A stretch of DNA of 64,000 nucleotides from Nemania diffusa (GCA_038501195.1 JBBPUQ010000011.1:1674001-1738000), one strand, 5' to 3'; numbered from the stretch's first letter, positions 41,901-53,366 are shown. Made by a program: numbers and translations. The notes: generated by a model from the letters alone, not told the origin.

Positions 41901-42162
41901 CGTCAGGGCAGCCAAATACTACGGGCTATTTGGAAAAGGCCCTGACGCGATCATAGAGAAGGCAAAGCGGGATAAAGAGCGGGAGGCAGACGAGGGCTCC
42001 GCTCCCGCAGCGGAAAGATTCAGTTATGACGAGCTCAAGGCACTCGTCGAGTTGTGTTATAGTGTACAGCTCGCCGACCCCGAGAGAGGCGTCAACTCAG
42101 CTGCGAAGAGGCAAATGGGAGAAAAGGTTTTAGCGCTCAGCGAGTATATGTGGCAGACATAG
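38913..42162 (+). CDS. SEC8: exocyst complex subunit Sec8 (EXOC4)
   Basis: Subunit of the exocyst, which tethers secretory vesicles to the plasma membrane at hyphal tips and septa. Protein of 1063 aa. Exon 1 is 38913-41443, exon 2 is 41502-42162 and the intron is 58 nt. The leader (1-65) is Gly/Pro/Asp-rich and disordered. The Sec8 core follows, with VSLALQLLDNSSVGRAHEYD, a coiled coil around GIVHEHHQGFNSSIGTFHKI (both given in part), and EARISEKRFLTAVEVLQNAL. The C-terminal part, with RILRSLRVALSPETAPYVL and LNADLITYDE, matches the Sec8 C domain. The first ATG in the coding frame is 38913 (MSNRFGGSYRNGG). Length is typical for filamentous fungi. Confidence 0.95.
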
Positions 42163-45100
42163 AGCTGCAAAATAAGTACCTAATAGCCTAGTTTGCTCAG
42201 GGTATCAATAAGCATTACGTGTCTAGAGCTTTATATTCAATTCCAAACACACATCTAATGCTTATGTTTGTACATCTCAACCGTTTTAAAAGGTATAGAC
42301 TGTGTTTTAACGTCTGGAATCACGCACAGCCTGATCTTGAGATTACACTGTAATGGTGCTCGATCTTACACATGTCATTGCTAAGGCTTGGGTCTCAATG
42401 GCCAATATAAGGCTTAAAATAGATGCCTGCTTAAGACTCGTTTGATGTATGTTGGTGATTTACTACGTATAATAGGGTGGCAGAGGAGTATTTCTCCTAG
42501 CAAGATCGACTAAAATAGCTATATAGAACTCAACAAATATACACGAGGTACCTAAGAGCCTAAGTCGGCCATATTACTACGCTTATAGGGATAGTGCATA
42601 CTGCTTGGGAGTTAGGATTATAGTAAAAGTATGCTATAAGTCGCATAGGTAGCATGATTAACTTCTGCATAGTTGAACCAGTTAGGAGTTCGAAATTACT
42701 GCAACTATGAAATCTTGACTAAGAGCTAGCAGTTTTCTTACTCGAATCGGGTGGTTGGGCTAGAATTGATAATTGTTATATGTGTTTCGACCTAAATATG
42801 AGAGTTCGGATTTGAGTTGGGCGGCATGTGAGTCTAGGAATGGTTTGTCGTTGACAATATTGTGCTTAAGTGAACCAGTAGTTTAGTATCCACGTCGGCA
42901 ACGAGGAGGAAAACTGGCATGTTCACCAGCTCCTACTAACGATTACTTAAAGCCTCTTACTTTACTTTAATAATACATGTTCAAATTAATACAGCATTCG
43001 GTGCGGCTGCATTTATATATTCAAATGGGAACAGGCAAGGATAAACTTTAGCCTTGGATATGTGGTCACCCTCTGGGGTATCACGTGACATGCACTTACC
43101 GTTTTCGTGCGCAACCTATGGCCTTAAGCAGAGAATACCTATCTAACCAGTCACCCACTTACACACAATAGGTAATAGGTTTCCCTACACCTTGCCCGTA
43201 TCATCCACCTACCATCTCAGCCGGCTTATTTAAAAGAGGCACCACAGAGCACGTGACTTGACAACATAGACCTCGTCATTTTCAAAGCGACTCGGATGTA
43301 GTCAACTCGTCACTGGAAGGTATGATAATGTTGGCCATGAATGAGTGACTCCTTAAGTTCTCGGGTATCGACGGGGGTGTGATGAGAAGCAACGGAGAGT
43401 TGGGACTGACGTAGGCATTGATAGTGTCATGATGCGAGCGGCGATAGTAGGTGACGTGGGCGGGACAAGGGTCGTAAAGCCCATGACGATGGTGTAGCGA
43501 AAACACCAATGCCGTCCTACCTATCAATACGGAGGTCTGCGTAATTGCGTCGATCGCCGTTCTTCTCACTATGCGTATTCTATAGGGAGCATTTCATAAG
43601 ATGAGGTAGATGGCGAGTAAGTGGATTGGAAGTCAAAGATAGGTAGTAGACGTTTCTAGGAAATCAAATCAACTTGAGCAACGACAGGTACGATATGTTA
43701 TGTGCAGTCCATGGGATATATATGTAAGCATATATCCCTACATATTTAAATGTAGAATGGTTACGATCTACGTATAGTATAGACGAAAAGACAACAAAAC
43801 ACTCCATCCTCTGGGATAATAATAGATAGTATGTATAGATGTTCACATGACATGCTGGTGCATCGCATCTGCTAGCATCTGCATTCGACGAAACAACCTT
43901 TTTCGGTCCAGTGGACTATTTTGACTCTCGACATGGCGCAGCGCATTGGACGGATGTTGTTAGGATTGACGTGACGCCACAGGGTAGGGTAGGGCATGGT
44001 TACCGTTCCTTGATAATGAACGAAAAGATAGGTAGGTAGGTACCTAACAGAAGTACCGCGATCGCGATGCCTGCTTACGGAATACCTACCTACATATATG
44101 TAAGTATGTACATACATACAGCACCTACTGCGTGCACTATATGGCATATACTGCCTATGCGTACAGAATTATAGAGGTAGCAGGCTCCAGGGACGCGGCA
44201 GGTTGCACTGCATATATGCGCGACGGCGCCCAATTTCGGGCTTGCTTGCTTGTTTATTGTGGTCCGTTTCAAGTTGGAAGCCACTGAGCAGGGGAATGTT
44301 CACCCGCAGCAGGTTAAATTCATTTTAACTGCCGTCCTTTTCGGGTTAGCCCGCTGGCGGCGCGTCCACCGTTGGCTAGCGCCGTGGTGCTGCGATGGGG
44401 TGCTGTACAGTGCCGCAGGAGGGCGCGCAGGAGTGCTATGCACAGGAGGTGGCAGGGGGAAATTGGGCTTCACCAGTAGGCAGGTACTGTACTCTGTAGA
44501 AGCTCTGATTTCGTCCGTCTAAAATAATTCTCGAGCCACCAGCTTGCCCCTAAAACAGGCCGACCTAGTCCCTAATGTCCCTAATAGGCCCTAGTCTAGC
44601 AGTCCCTAATTTTTTATAGGATCGATCGGTGGTTGGTCAGATCCTCGCGCTGACGCTTGACCCTGACTCTTAGACTCCTATTAGGCATGTGCCTGCCTCC
44701 AAACATGACAGGCTAGCTCAGACTGACAACCAACCAACTGACAATCTTAAACCACGATTAAGCCCTCCTTCTCTCTGCCTTCCTCCTACTTACTACCTAC
44801 CTACCTCTCTCTCTCTCTCCTTAACCGCAACCTTATCTCCATCGTTCAGCGAGTTGGTGTTAATACCACCTCGGCGGCTCTGGTTGTCTTGTTGTTTGTC
44901 CTCTCCCCGCCTTCCCCCCTTCGTTCGCTTTTTTGTGTGTTTTCATTTCCCTTCTCTTTACTGGTCTGCGCTAGGATTACTGTCCCCATCGTTCCGTACC
45001 ACCCCTGTCAACCGTCTCCTGAGTAGCCAGGGCAGACGGGCAGAAAAGGGTGTCATTGCAGCGCAATCGAACTCCGGCGAGAGATTGCCTTGATTCACCA

Positions 45101-45658
45101 ATCATCACCAAGAAAGCGACCATTTCATTCATTCGCCTTCTCGTGCTTTCCGACAGTCACTCTTCTCTGACCTCCTGAGCGAATCTAATGACTACCAAGG
45201 TGTGAATTATTAAGTGAGCAATGAAACGACAAAGACTGTAGCATTGCAATAAAGACATTTTTCCACGTTTATTCTCCTCGACCTCTCGAACCCCCGTTAA
45301 TCATCAACCAACCCCCGGCAAGAGCAACACTCGAATCTGGACCAAGAATTTCTCACTCTTTTCGACATCGCCTTTTCGGCCTCGATTTTTTGTGCTCTAG
45401 TACAAAACAAGCCACTCGTTATTGTGCCCCCCGTCTAAGCGGCGTCGGCACCACAAACACGTCGGATCCTATCGTGATTCGTCTTCGTGTTCCTAAGTAC
45501 AGTTATTACTGCCAGCTTTTGCGCGTTCCAGTCTGCATCATCCCTCTTTTACAGCGGACTGCTTGCTCCTGGGAGGCGAATCTTGCTCCTAGATTAACAG
45601 CTCCCGACTTGCACCTCAAAACGAAAGAATCGGGCTAGCCGGGAGTAGCATTGACAAC
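42163..45658. other. 3.5 kb gene-free spacer, SEC8 to KNR4
   Basis: No gene supported on either strand. It contains a TCACGTGA palindrome (43081-43088), a CACGTGA (43250-43256) and TACCTA words (44030-44095). From about 44750 a long pyrimidine-rich stretch resembles the long 5' leader often found before KNR4-type cell-wall genes; a transcript start there is inferred. Confidence 0.5.
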
Positions 45659-47379
45659 ATGGCGTAAGTTCGCGTAATGGATAGTCGCATGAATAAGAAT
45701 TGACAGTTTACTCTAACAGCAACCTTGGGTCGGCCTTCCGTTCATTTTGGCATACTATGACCAGTTATGACCGACGTAGGTAACCATGTTGAAAGGATGA
45801 GGAAGTGGGAAAACGCGAATAATTTTGCTAAGAAAGATTACATGCAGACTCGAACTATGATTCCCCCCATCGCACAGGCCGCCACGTGCCTCTGAATCGA
45901 CAAAGCACATTGACATCGGTTGCTACCGCCTCCGAATCCCGCGCCGATATCACATCTCCATACGAAGATGAGCTGGGCCGGTTATCCCACCAAGCGGATG
46001 GAACTGCATACATGGGCGCAGGGATGCCCTCAGCATCTCCGCTCTCGCCGGGTTCTAATGGCCCTTACTCCCCAGGCTTGAGATCGTTCAATGCCAGGAG
46101 GGAAAGTACAAGAAACGACGGTTTCGAGACCGTAAGCAGTCCTGGCGATATTCAAATGCAATCCTTTGCGGATGGTGCTCCCCCGGCACCCCCTGTAGTT
46201 CACTCGTGGAAGCGCATAGATCGGTGGGCCGAAGAGAACTACCCTGAACTCTTCGACCAGCTCTGCGAGGGCTGTACAAACAATGATTTGATCGAACTTG
46301 AGCACCAGCTCGATTGCTCATTACCTCAGGATCTGAGAGATTCTCTTATGGTTCACGACGGCCAGGAGCGGGGTGGCAACCCCACTGGAATCATCTTCTC
46401 GTCTATGCTTCTCGACTGTGAAGAAATGGTGCAAGAGTGGGATCAGTGGCGGAGAGTGAATCAACAATATCTGCTCGAGACTTCAGTAACAAGACCCGCC
46501 CCCCCCTCCAAAGCGTTTGGTGGTAGCGGCGAGGCATCTTCTTCTCGGTCAGCTCCAGGCTCCCCGGGTTCTCAGAAAGGATCATGGCGGCAAGATCTTC
46601 AGGCCCGCCAAGACTCGGTCCCCGCTGGCGCTATCCAGCGAGCCTACGCACATCCAGCTTGGATTCCTCTCGTACGGGATTGGGGTGGAAATAATCTAGC
46701 CGTAGATTTGTCACCTGGGCCAACCGGAATCTGGGGGCAAATCATCTTATTTGGGCGCGACTACGATACGAAGTACGTTGTTGCTCGATCGTGGGGCGCC
46801 TTCCTTGCTATTCTGGCAGACGATCTCAACAGTGGCAAATGGTTCGTCGACGAGGATACTAATGACCTCAAGCTACGCGAGTTTAAGACAACCCGTGTTG
46901 AGCCCTCCTATTTCGACATCCTACGTTGGCGGATGGACCAAAAGCATGGCCGGACTGCAAAGACTGCTGCAAAGCGTAGGTCTGGCGTGCCAGGAGGTGC
47001 TGCATCCCCGGGCGGCTCTCCTTACTCGGGCCCCATCGACGCGAATGGCGATATGCGTGGAAGATCATTACAGCGACTTAGCAGTCCGTCACCATTGGTA
47101 AGCCCTGCTCGGGCTGGGTTTGGAAAACCTAGCGCGCTTGCAAGAGTAGCGGAAGAATCGGGAAGTGCCGATCCAAAACTCGTTACCAACGGCATCAAAG
47201 AGGATAAACTCGTGGAAGTCGAAACCCCAAAAGCGCAAAACGATACTAAGTTGAGTGCCCAACAAGACGCCGCGCTCGAGGCTAAGGGAAAGGAATCCTC
47301 ATCATCCAAACTGGAGGGGAATATAATAAACGGCCATACAGACGACATTGAAGGGGGCATGAAAACCATAGAGATATGA
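45659..47379 (+). CDS. KNR4: KNR4/SMI1 homologue, cell wall synthesis regulator
   Basis: Signalling scaffold linked to beta-1,3-glucan synthesis and the cell wall integrity pathway. Protein of 520 aa. Exon 1 (45659-45663) codes only for ATG plus two bases, exon 2 is 45720-45775 and exon 3 is 45878-47379; introns 56 and 102 nt. Splicing gives the family's start MANLGSAFRSFWHTMTSYDR. After a Ser/Pro-rich stretch comes the SMI1/KNR4 domain (about 125-345) with HSWKRIDRWAEENYPELF, LPQDLRDSLMVHDGQE, AWIPLVRDWGGNNLAVDL and WGAFLAILADDL. The last 150 residues are disordered. The exact join of exon 2 to exon 3 is the least certain part, because relatives usually have a longer insert there. Confidence 0.9.
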
Positions 47380-48560
47380 TAAGAGCTCCACGACGGAAAG
47401 CAATGATACCTATGTTGCACGACCAATACACATCTAGCAAAAAGGCGGCGTTCGGGATATCGGGTTTATGAAACGTTCCATGAGTATCATCTTGCGAGCG
47501 GCTCCCAGGTTTTCCTTTACCTTTTCCCCAACAATGCCTCATATTTTTACCAACCGCGTATTCCGACGATGCTTCATATTCACAGCAGGGGAGGGGAGAG
47601 GGCGCCCTTTGCTTCACGCGGACATTCCCGGAAATATACCTCCATCTTGGCCGTGGCTACCAAGGGCCCAAGGCCGTGGTCGTTCTTCAATTCTTGTACC
47701 AAAACCGCATTTGTCTAGTTTGCTTCACGAAGCCCGGCCGCCTAAGGGCAAGAGATTGATCTGGCTCCGTGCGCAGGGGCGGGGCATCTACTCAGCGGAC
47801 CTGTTTTAGGAGACGCCGCAACGATTACCTGTATAAAGGGGGCGGCGTTCGTATTTCGTTCTCACGCTTTGTAATGATCAGGCGGGTTAATAGATTTGAC
47901 GAGGAGCTCCGGGTCGTCATCAGGACTCACACATAAGTAGGCGTCGGAGGGAGCAATATCTGTACAGTCACTTCTAGAGACGGCCACAACGCCCACATGC
48001 ACACCGATAGGAGTGCAATGATGGAAAGCGTATTTGGATTGCACTACCTAGTTCGTAAAATATAATGCAATACGCCAATAATAAGTTTATGATTATGGAT
48101 TCTAGTAATGGGTGTGGCGTACTTGATTATCTGTTCGTTAGGAATTTATTTATCGAAATACCTAGCTAAGTGACGGCAATTGCTTACTGCGTACGCTAGG
48201 TACTGTGCTGTAGAGTCCATGCCACGTCACGTGATTATAGCCCCTATCATTTACTCCCATTGGTACGGAGTACCTACCCTGTAGGCAGGCACTTACTTAG
48301 GTAGGTACCTAGTGTAATGCAGGGTTTATCTTCTAGGTAGTTACAGTAGATAGTCGCCAAGGCAAGCAGAGCGTCATCAGCCTCAACTCCCGAACTAAGC
48401 TCAATCCCCAAACTACTCACGACTTACCGTATACATCCGTTCCACCACCCGTACTCGAAACCTTTCTATCCTCGAGCGCTACGAAACTGAGGCTCCGAGA
48501 GCCTAGCTGCAATTACCTGCTACCTACGATCCCCCGTTCCGAAGCGCATCTCGAGCAATC
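47380..48560. other. intergenic, KNR4 to VPS68
   Basis: No gene supported. It contains a TCACGTGA palindrome at 48227-48234, about 330 bp before the VPS68 start, and TAGGTAGGTACCTAG at 48299-48312. Confidence 0.5.
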
Positions 48561-49248
48561 ATGGAGGAGGACCGACTCTGGAAGTTTGGCAAGCCAGCCT
48601 GGCTCAACAGCGCCTGGGCGCGTAACGCCGGTGTCTATGCCGCCGGTGCTCTGGTGCGTCTATCCCAACACTGATCCCCCATCCCCTGTTTCCCCAGGCC
48701 AGGTAACTCGAGGAGCCCGCACGAGCGCCTCGTTCCCCCTGCGTCCAACGTTCCCCTTCCTGCCCACTGCCCTCACCTCCGGCTACCGGGAGTTTCTCCG
48801 ACTAACGTGCAGCGCATGGCCACAGTTCTCGCTCGCCTTCTACGTGCTCATCGACGCGGCGGTGTGGTCGAAGTCGGGGCTCAACGGGTCGGACGTGCAC
48901 GTGACGTTCGTGGACTGGCTGCCGTTCATCTTCAGCTCGCTGGGGATGCTGATCATCAACTCGGTGGAGAAGGCGCGGCTGTCGGCGGACTCGTTCAGCT
49001 ACTCCGGGTCCGGCGTCGCGTGGAAGGCGCGCGTCGTGCTGTTCCTCGGCTTCGCCGCGCTCGCCGGCGGCATGGCCGGGGGCGTCGTCGTCTTCGTGCT
49101 CAAGTTCGCCGTCCAGGAGGTCGCGTGGCCCATGCTCGGCATGGGCGTCGAGAACATCGTCGCCAACGGCCTCGTCGGGCTCTCCTCGGTCGTGCTGTGG
49201 GTTAGCCAGAACATGGAGGACGAGTACAGCTACAACCTGGCGCTGTAA
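48561..49248 (+). CDS. VPS68: Vps68 / TMEM50 family membrane protein
   Basis: Small polytopic protein of 171 aa, homologous to yeast Vps68, which works with Vps55 in late endosome-to-vacuole sorting. Exon 1 is 48561-48653 and exon 2 is 48826-49248; the 172-nt intron has a GACTAAC branch point. Four hydrophobic helices are visible, at about 23-48 (spanning the splice junction), 65-80, 100-125 and 137-155. Family marks are ALFSLAFYVLIDAA, DWLPFIFSSLGMLIINSVEK and the C-terminal end SQNMEDEYSYNLAL. The coding region is strongly GC3-biased. Confidence 0.92.
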
Positions 49249-49950
49249 GGGCGAGAAGGGGGGGACGTAGGCGGGAGGTCAGTCGGTCTTAAGGCGCGTT
49301 TTTATCCTTTCTCGTATGGTTGCGCGGGTTCTTGTAGCTTTGTGAGGAGAGGATAGTACATAGCTTATGTGTGGGGTGCTTAGATCACTATAAGAATGGC
49401 ATTACAAAGCACCTAGGTAATCAGGTTGGTTACTCGGACAGAACTCGTGCTTCGCTTGAGAGTTGGATGGGTATATGTACAGATATGATATCTTGCACTC
49501 CTGAGGGGTCACATAGGAAGGAGGCTCTAATCGGTGAATAGGAAGTAAACATGGTTTGATATTCAAGGCTATACGGTTCAGTGTATTATTTGAGGCAGTG
49601 TTTCTACGAATTCAAGGTATTCGACATTGAATATTCAGCCGAAATAAAGCATAACCTTCCCAAATTTCTATAACTTAGAAGAAAACAATACATATTGCCT
49701 ACTGTCTGTACCCCCTTCCTTAGCTTTGTGTTTGGTGTTCTCTTCCAGACTGTTCTTTTGTGATATGTAGCATACGTAATGTAATGGAGCACCATCAAAA
49801 ATATAAGTCATAAATAAATGAACGCGTAAGGCTTGTTATACGTCAAAAAACTAAGTATGCATGAGCTGCATTAGTTCTATATAAGTTATATGCAGCTAAG
49901 TAAGTCCCTGTTGCCAAAAAGAAAATTAATTGTTGGTTGTGCAAAAAACG
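49249..49950. other. intergenic, VPS68 to tRNA
   Basis: AT-rich, no gene recognised beyond the VPS68 3' region. Confidence 0.55.
49943..49948 (-). terminator. RNA polymerase III terminator
   Basis: Six T on the minus strand, two bases beyond the 3' end of the tRNA-Ile gene. Confidence 0.85.
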
Positions 49951-50054
49951 TGTCCAAGGTGAGGATCGAACTCACGACTTCCGCATTGCTTTCATGCTAA
50001 TTTGCGCATTGCAAATAGTATAAGAACGGCACGATACCACTTCGTCACTCGGAC
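49951..50054 (-). tRNA. tRNA-Ile (anticodon TAT) with 32-nt intron
   Basis: Full cloverleaf on the minus strand. Acceptor stem GTCCGAG/CTTGGAC (one G-T and otherwise paired) and discriminator A. D stem is ACGA/TCGT with loop AGTGGTA. T arm is GTGAG-TTCGATC-CTCAC. After removal of a 32-nt intron (49987-50018) at the canonical position after base 37, the anticodon loop reads CTTATAA, giving anticodon TAT at 50020-50022. The mature length is 72 plus CCA. Introns are usual in eukaryotic tRNA-Ile(UAU) (established knowledge). The anticodon stem CCGTT/TGCGG has a T-G pair and a T-T apposition at its loop end, so it is slightly weak. A T6 terminator follows. Confidence 0.88.
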
Positions 50055-51164
50055 GTTATTGTTCCGGCCACTTAAAGCACTTGATCAAGGGGGAAAATTG
50101 GGGACAGGGCTTGGAAGTAGATGAGCCACATCAGCCACACAAAGACTGTCGGTTGGTCTCACCTAGACAGGATGTATGTGTAGTTGCACCTATGGGCTTC
50201 ATTGTTTACCGAATAGAGCAAAGGCTATGCATGTATGCTTTAGCATCTATTGTGGCTTCCAGAGTTGACACGGGGCCTGCCTACCCCTAACTTATATGAC
50301 CATATAGAGGACTTCAGCATTTTCTGCATAAGCTTGGAATACCTCTCAGATATTTGCACTGGTCGATTCAAAACAAGCACAAAGGGGGAAGAAAGAAAAG
50401 AGAGAAGTGGTGGTGATTGTAAATATAAGGCATGAGGATGATCAAGGCAACTCAGGTAGCTTATGTATAGCAAGAAACAGGAAGAAGAGTGGTAAAATCT
50501 ATCGATGAAAACCCAAATTTCCGATCTTCATAATAGTGCTAGTTAATTGTTGTTTGTACTACTGGCTTGCGGACGCCATGTCTGACAATCATTAAAAGTG
50601 TAATTAGCCTATTAACCACACTAAGTATCAGCAAGGCAGCCCCAATAACCCCGACTACTAATCTTGCTTCGGCCTGTTACAGAGAGTGAGGCTGCTTCTA
50701 TATTTATTTCCAGGGGAATCATCGAGCAAGGTGAGAAGACAGTCAGAATGTAGAGGCAGGTGCAGGGATGGAGACGGTGACAGCGACGAAAGATGGCAAG
50801 GAGGCTCCAAGAGTCACCATACTCAACCGCCATAGATATGCTAGCCAGGCTTCTGTATGGTTATCCTAGTTTGCATCATATATGGTTCCGAAGTAAAGAG
50901 ACAATCAACAAGTATTGAGACCACGCCTAGCTCGGCGGTATCTTGGGAATGTTGCCTATGATAGCTTGTTAATCAATTACAGCCCTTATAAGTTATCACA
51001 GTACTGGACCTACTATAGCGGCTATTTTACCAAGTAATAACGTGGGCCAGGGTGTATCTAGCTCTCTATGTTAGTGAAAGAGAGTGTGACGCGGCGAGGA
51101 CCAAAAACAACTCAAATCCTCATGAATGGGTCAGACTGACCTCAATTGGCCGAGACACCCTCAT
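50055..51164. other. gene-free AT-rich stretch
   Basis: No gene recognised. It adjoins a decayed fragment at 51165-51576 and may itself be degenerate sequence. Confidence 0.45.
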
Positions 51165-51576
51165 AGAAGCCCAGTCCTCTTAATCTCAATGGCCATAAAT
51201 ATTACTACGACACTAAGAAATGACCTATCGCAAATCTATTATACTTGGCTGATAGAGAACAATAAGGCATCGGTAGCACTGAGAGGTCTTTATCAGCTCC
51301 GGATTCTAGAGATCTCAAACTGCGAGACAAGCCACTCTTATACGTCACAGTGACTGCGTTATAGCTCGGGTCCGCAGCTCTACAAGGTCGATGGCAAGGA
51401 TTAAAAATGAGCTGACCGAATTCCTACGAGGCACTAGAAGTGGCGAAATTTTGGATTCCTATCCAAACCTAACCATAGTAGAGGCCCCCTTTTTCGTTTC
51501 ACTTAACACTCTTGGAACTAAGAAAAATCTACCTGGATGGGCGGTTATTGTGATCATTCTGCTGGCGACCGAGTAA
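51165..51576 (+). pseudogene. decayed protein-coding fragment
   Basis: Protein-like sequence in two frames broken by stops and a shift. Frame one reads TLRNDLSQIYYTWLIENN, then LYQLRILEISNCETSHSY, a TGA, then SSGPQLYKVDGKD, TAA, K, TGA, A-D. The next frame continues ELTEFLRGTRSGEILDSY and ends PGWAVIVIILLATE followed by a stop. The TAA and second TGA sit where CAA (Gln) and TGG (Trp) would give a smooth protein, the change types expected from RIP. No start or upstream part was found and the family is not recognised. It could be the C-terminal remnant of a lost gene. Confidence 0.5.
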
Positions 51577-51784
51577 CCAGGTTATAAATGACTTATTCAA
51601 AGCAAAAAAATGGGTATAGAGTGTATAGGGGGGGTTACTGTTAGGCAGGGACAATAAATATCACCACCTATAAAAGGGGGACTTGTAACCAGCACAAGTT
51701 TTGGGTGGAACACACCGGGTAGTTGAGATATAGATACATTCTATGCTTGCTTCGTTCAAAAATACAAAGTAGAGAGCAACTGTA
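51577..51784. other. short spacer
   Basis: The gap lies between the decayed fragment and the stop of FLX1. Nothing recognised. Confidence 0.5.
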
Positions 51785-52834
51785 CTAATCTATGCTCAGA
51801 TCGCTCGTCCATCTAGGAAGGTAAAATTTGGTGTTTTCATACACGAGAAACGTGACCCATGTCGCGGGCATGACTCTCACCACGCCAGGGATAATGCCAC
51901 GGTAGAACCCTCGCCACCCCTCCTCGCTCCAGGTCCTCTTCACGACGCCCCGGATACCCCGCCCGAACCGCTCCTCGGCGTCGTAGTTCTGCAGCCGGCT
52001 CCGGAGGACCTGATATGGGTACGTGACCGCGCCCGCCACGAGCTTCGACACGCTCGAGATGACCAGCGTGGCCTCGGTGGTCATCCGCTCATCGCCCCGC
52101 TCGTCCCCGTGACCCGAAACCTGGGTATTCCTCCGCCGTCGCCGGCGGACGTACAGCTGCTTCAGCGGGTCGTAGACGGCGAACTGCACGGCGCCGTGGG
52201 ACACGCCGAAGAGGCCGATCCCGAGCCCGCGGTAGAACCCCCGCCAGCCCTCGGTGCGCAGCAGCTGCGCGGCGCCGGCCCACATGCTCGGGTACGCGCC
52301 CGCGGCGCCGCGGTCCGAGGACAGCATGCGCGTCTTCAGGACCCAGATCGGGTTGGTGAGGACCTGGGTGAACAGGCCGGCGACGCCCGACGCGACGAAG
52401 TAGTCCTGGGGCGTGAGGGCGGCGACGTCGTCACCAGGCGGCGGCGGCGGCGCTTTGATGGCCAGAATCGCGCTCTCAGCGCGCGCCTTGAAGAAGAAGA
52501 ACGAGGCCCAGCTCGAGGCGTTCCCGAGCAGGTTCGGCGTCAGGCCGCGGTAGAGGGCGGCGACGGGATGCGGCGTCCTCGTCAGGCCGCGGATGACCGA
52601 GATGGTGGTCAAGGCCGGAGAAGTTGCGGCATGGCTGCGGTGTACTTGATTTTGGATGTTAGTCAACAGTGGCTGCTTCCTGCTGCGCGGTGCTTTGGAC
52701 AAGTAAGACATACTTTGCATGCGAGTTTTGACGATGTCTAAGGGGTGGACGACAAGGGTAGCGACAGAACCGGCGGTCAGGCCCGCAATGGACTCGACGA
52801 AGGCGGGAGAGAGGCCCGCATCGGGGCGTGTCAT
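51785..52834 (-). CDS. FLX1: mitochondrial FAD carrier, Flx1-like
   Basis: Mitochondrial carrier family protein of the inner membrane, 326 aa. Exon 1 is 52714-52834, exon 2 is 51785-52644. The 69-nt intron (donor GTATGT, branch TTGACTAAC, acceptor ATCAAG) is stop-free and a multiple of three. Splicing joins KTRMQ to IHRSHAATSP, the sequence expected in Flx1-type carriers. Three carrier repeats carry the signatures HPLDIVKTR, NPIWVLKTR and YPYQVLRSR; the Trp in the second is typical of the FAD/folate/NAD/pyrimidine group. The matrix loop before repeat three has a run of arginines and a GHGDERGDER stretch. Folate or another cofactor cannot be excluded as substrate. It is divergent from URM1. 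Confidence 0.9.
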   Translation of the reverse strand: MTRPDAGLSPAFVESIAGLTAGSVATLVVHPLDIVKTRMQSMSYLSKAPRSRKQPLLTNIQNQVHRSHAATSPALTTISVIRGLTRTPHPVAALYRGLTPNLLGNASSWASFFFFKARAESAILAIKAPPPPPGDDVAALTPQDYFVASGVAGLFTQVLTNPIWVLKTRMLSSDRGAAGAYPSMWAGAAQLLRTEGWRGFYRGLGIGLFGVSHGAVQFAVYDPLKQLYVRRRRRRNTQVSGHGDERGDERMTTEATLVISSVSKLVAGAVTYPYQVLRSRLQNYDAEERFGRGIRGVVKRTWSEEGWRGFYRGIIPGVVRVMPATWVTFLVYENTKFYLPRWTSDLSID

Positions 52835-53366
52835 AGAGACGGGGGTTTTGACAAGACCGAAACTGGGAATATTACATTATGTTGCGGCCGAATGACAGAC
52901 GTTGGGTCTCAGGTAGATCCCGAGGTCCCGGGTTGTTGAAGATTGCACAAGAAACAACAAGAAGCGTCTTCTTACCTCTCTGTACTAGGTGTTTACTTAG
53001 AAGAAAATCTACAGTATGCGTATATAAATATATGTATGTAGCTAGGGAAAGTACCTAGGTATCGGGTATCGCCGTTGTGGCATTGTCGATAAGGTAGTAT
53101 ATCTGGTAATGGCATAGCCTACTCATGATAAGCACCATCATTGCATTACCCAGTCTAGGCATTATCCTAATTAGGTATATCAGCGAAGAGAATTGGGCAA
53201 TTGATCAACCTACCATCTAGCATCAAGATAGTAGCTACGCATATATACCGTAATACCTACCTGACACATCAGATCTCATAATCATGAACCCAACGCCAAG
53301 AGCTGGACAGTACTTATAAGTTTATGTACTTGATGAAGATCATCATATACAGTCATAGCAGTAATC
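52835..53366. promoter_or_regulatory. divergent promoter region, FLX1 / URM1
   Basis: A 532-bp gap between outward-facing genes. It has AT-rich segments and TACCTAGGTAT (53051-53061). No specific factor site is assigned. Confidence 0.5.

Noticed and set aside
43282..43569. 95-residue minus-strand frame
   Set aside because: No domain, helix or splice context, and composition looks random.
44689..45093. 134-residue frame before KNR4
   Set aside because: Pro/Ser/Leu-rich text produced by a pyrimidine-rich leader rather than a protein.
47468..47809. 113-residue frame after KNR4
   Set aside because: No recognisable motif; probably 3' untranslated sequence.
52635..52713. alternative FLX1 acceptor ten bases downstream (CGCAG)
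   Set aside because: It would shift the frame and hit a stop; the ATCAAG acceptor keeps frame and yields the expected carrier sequence.
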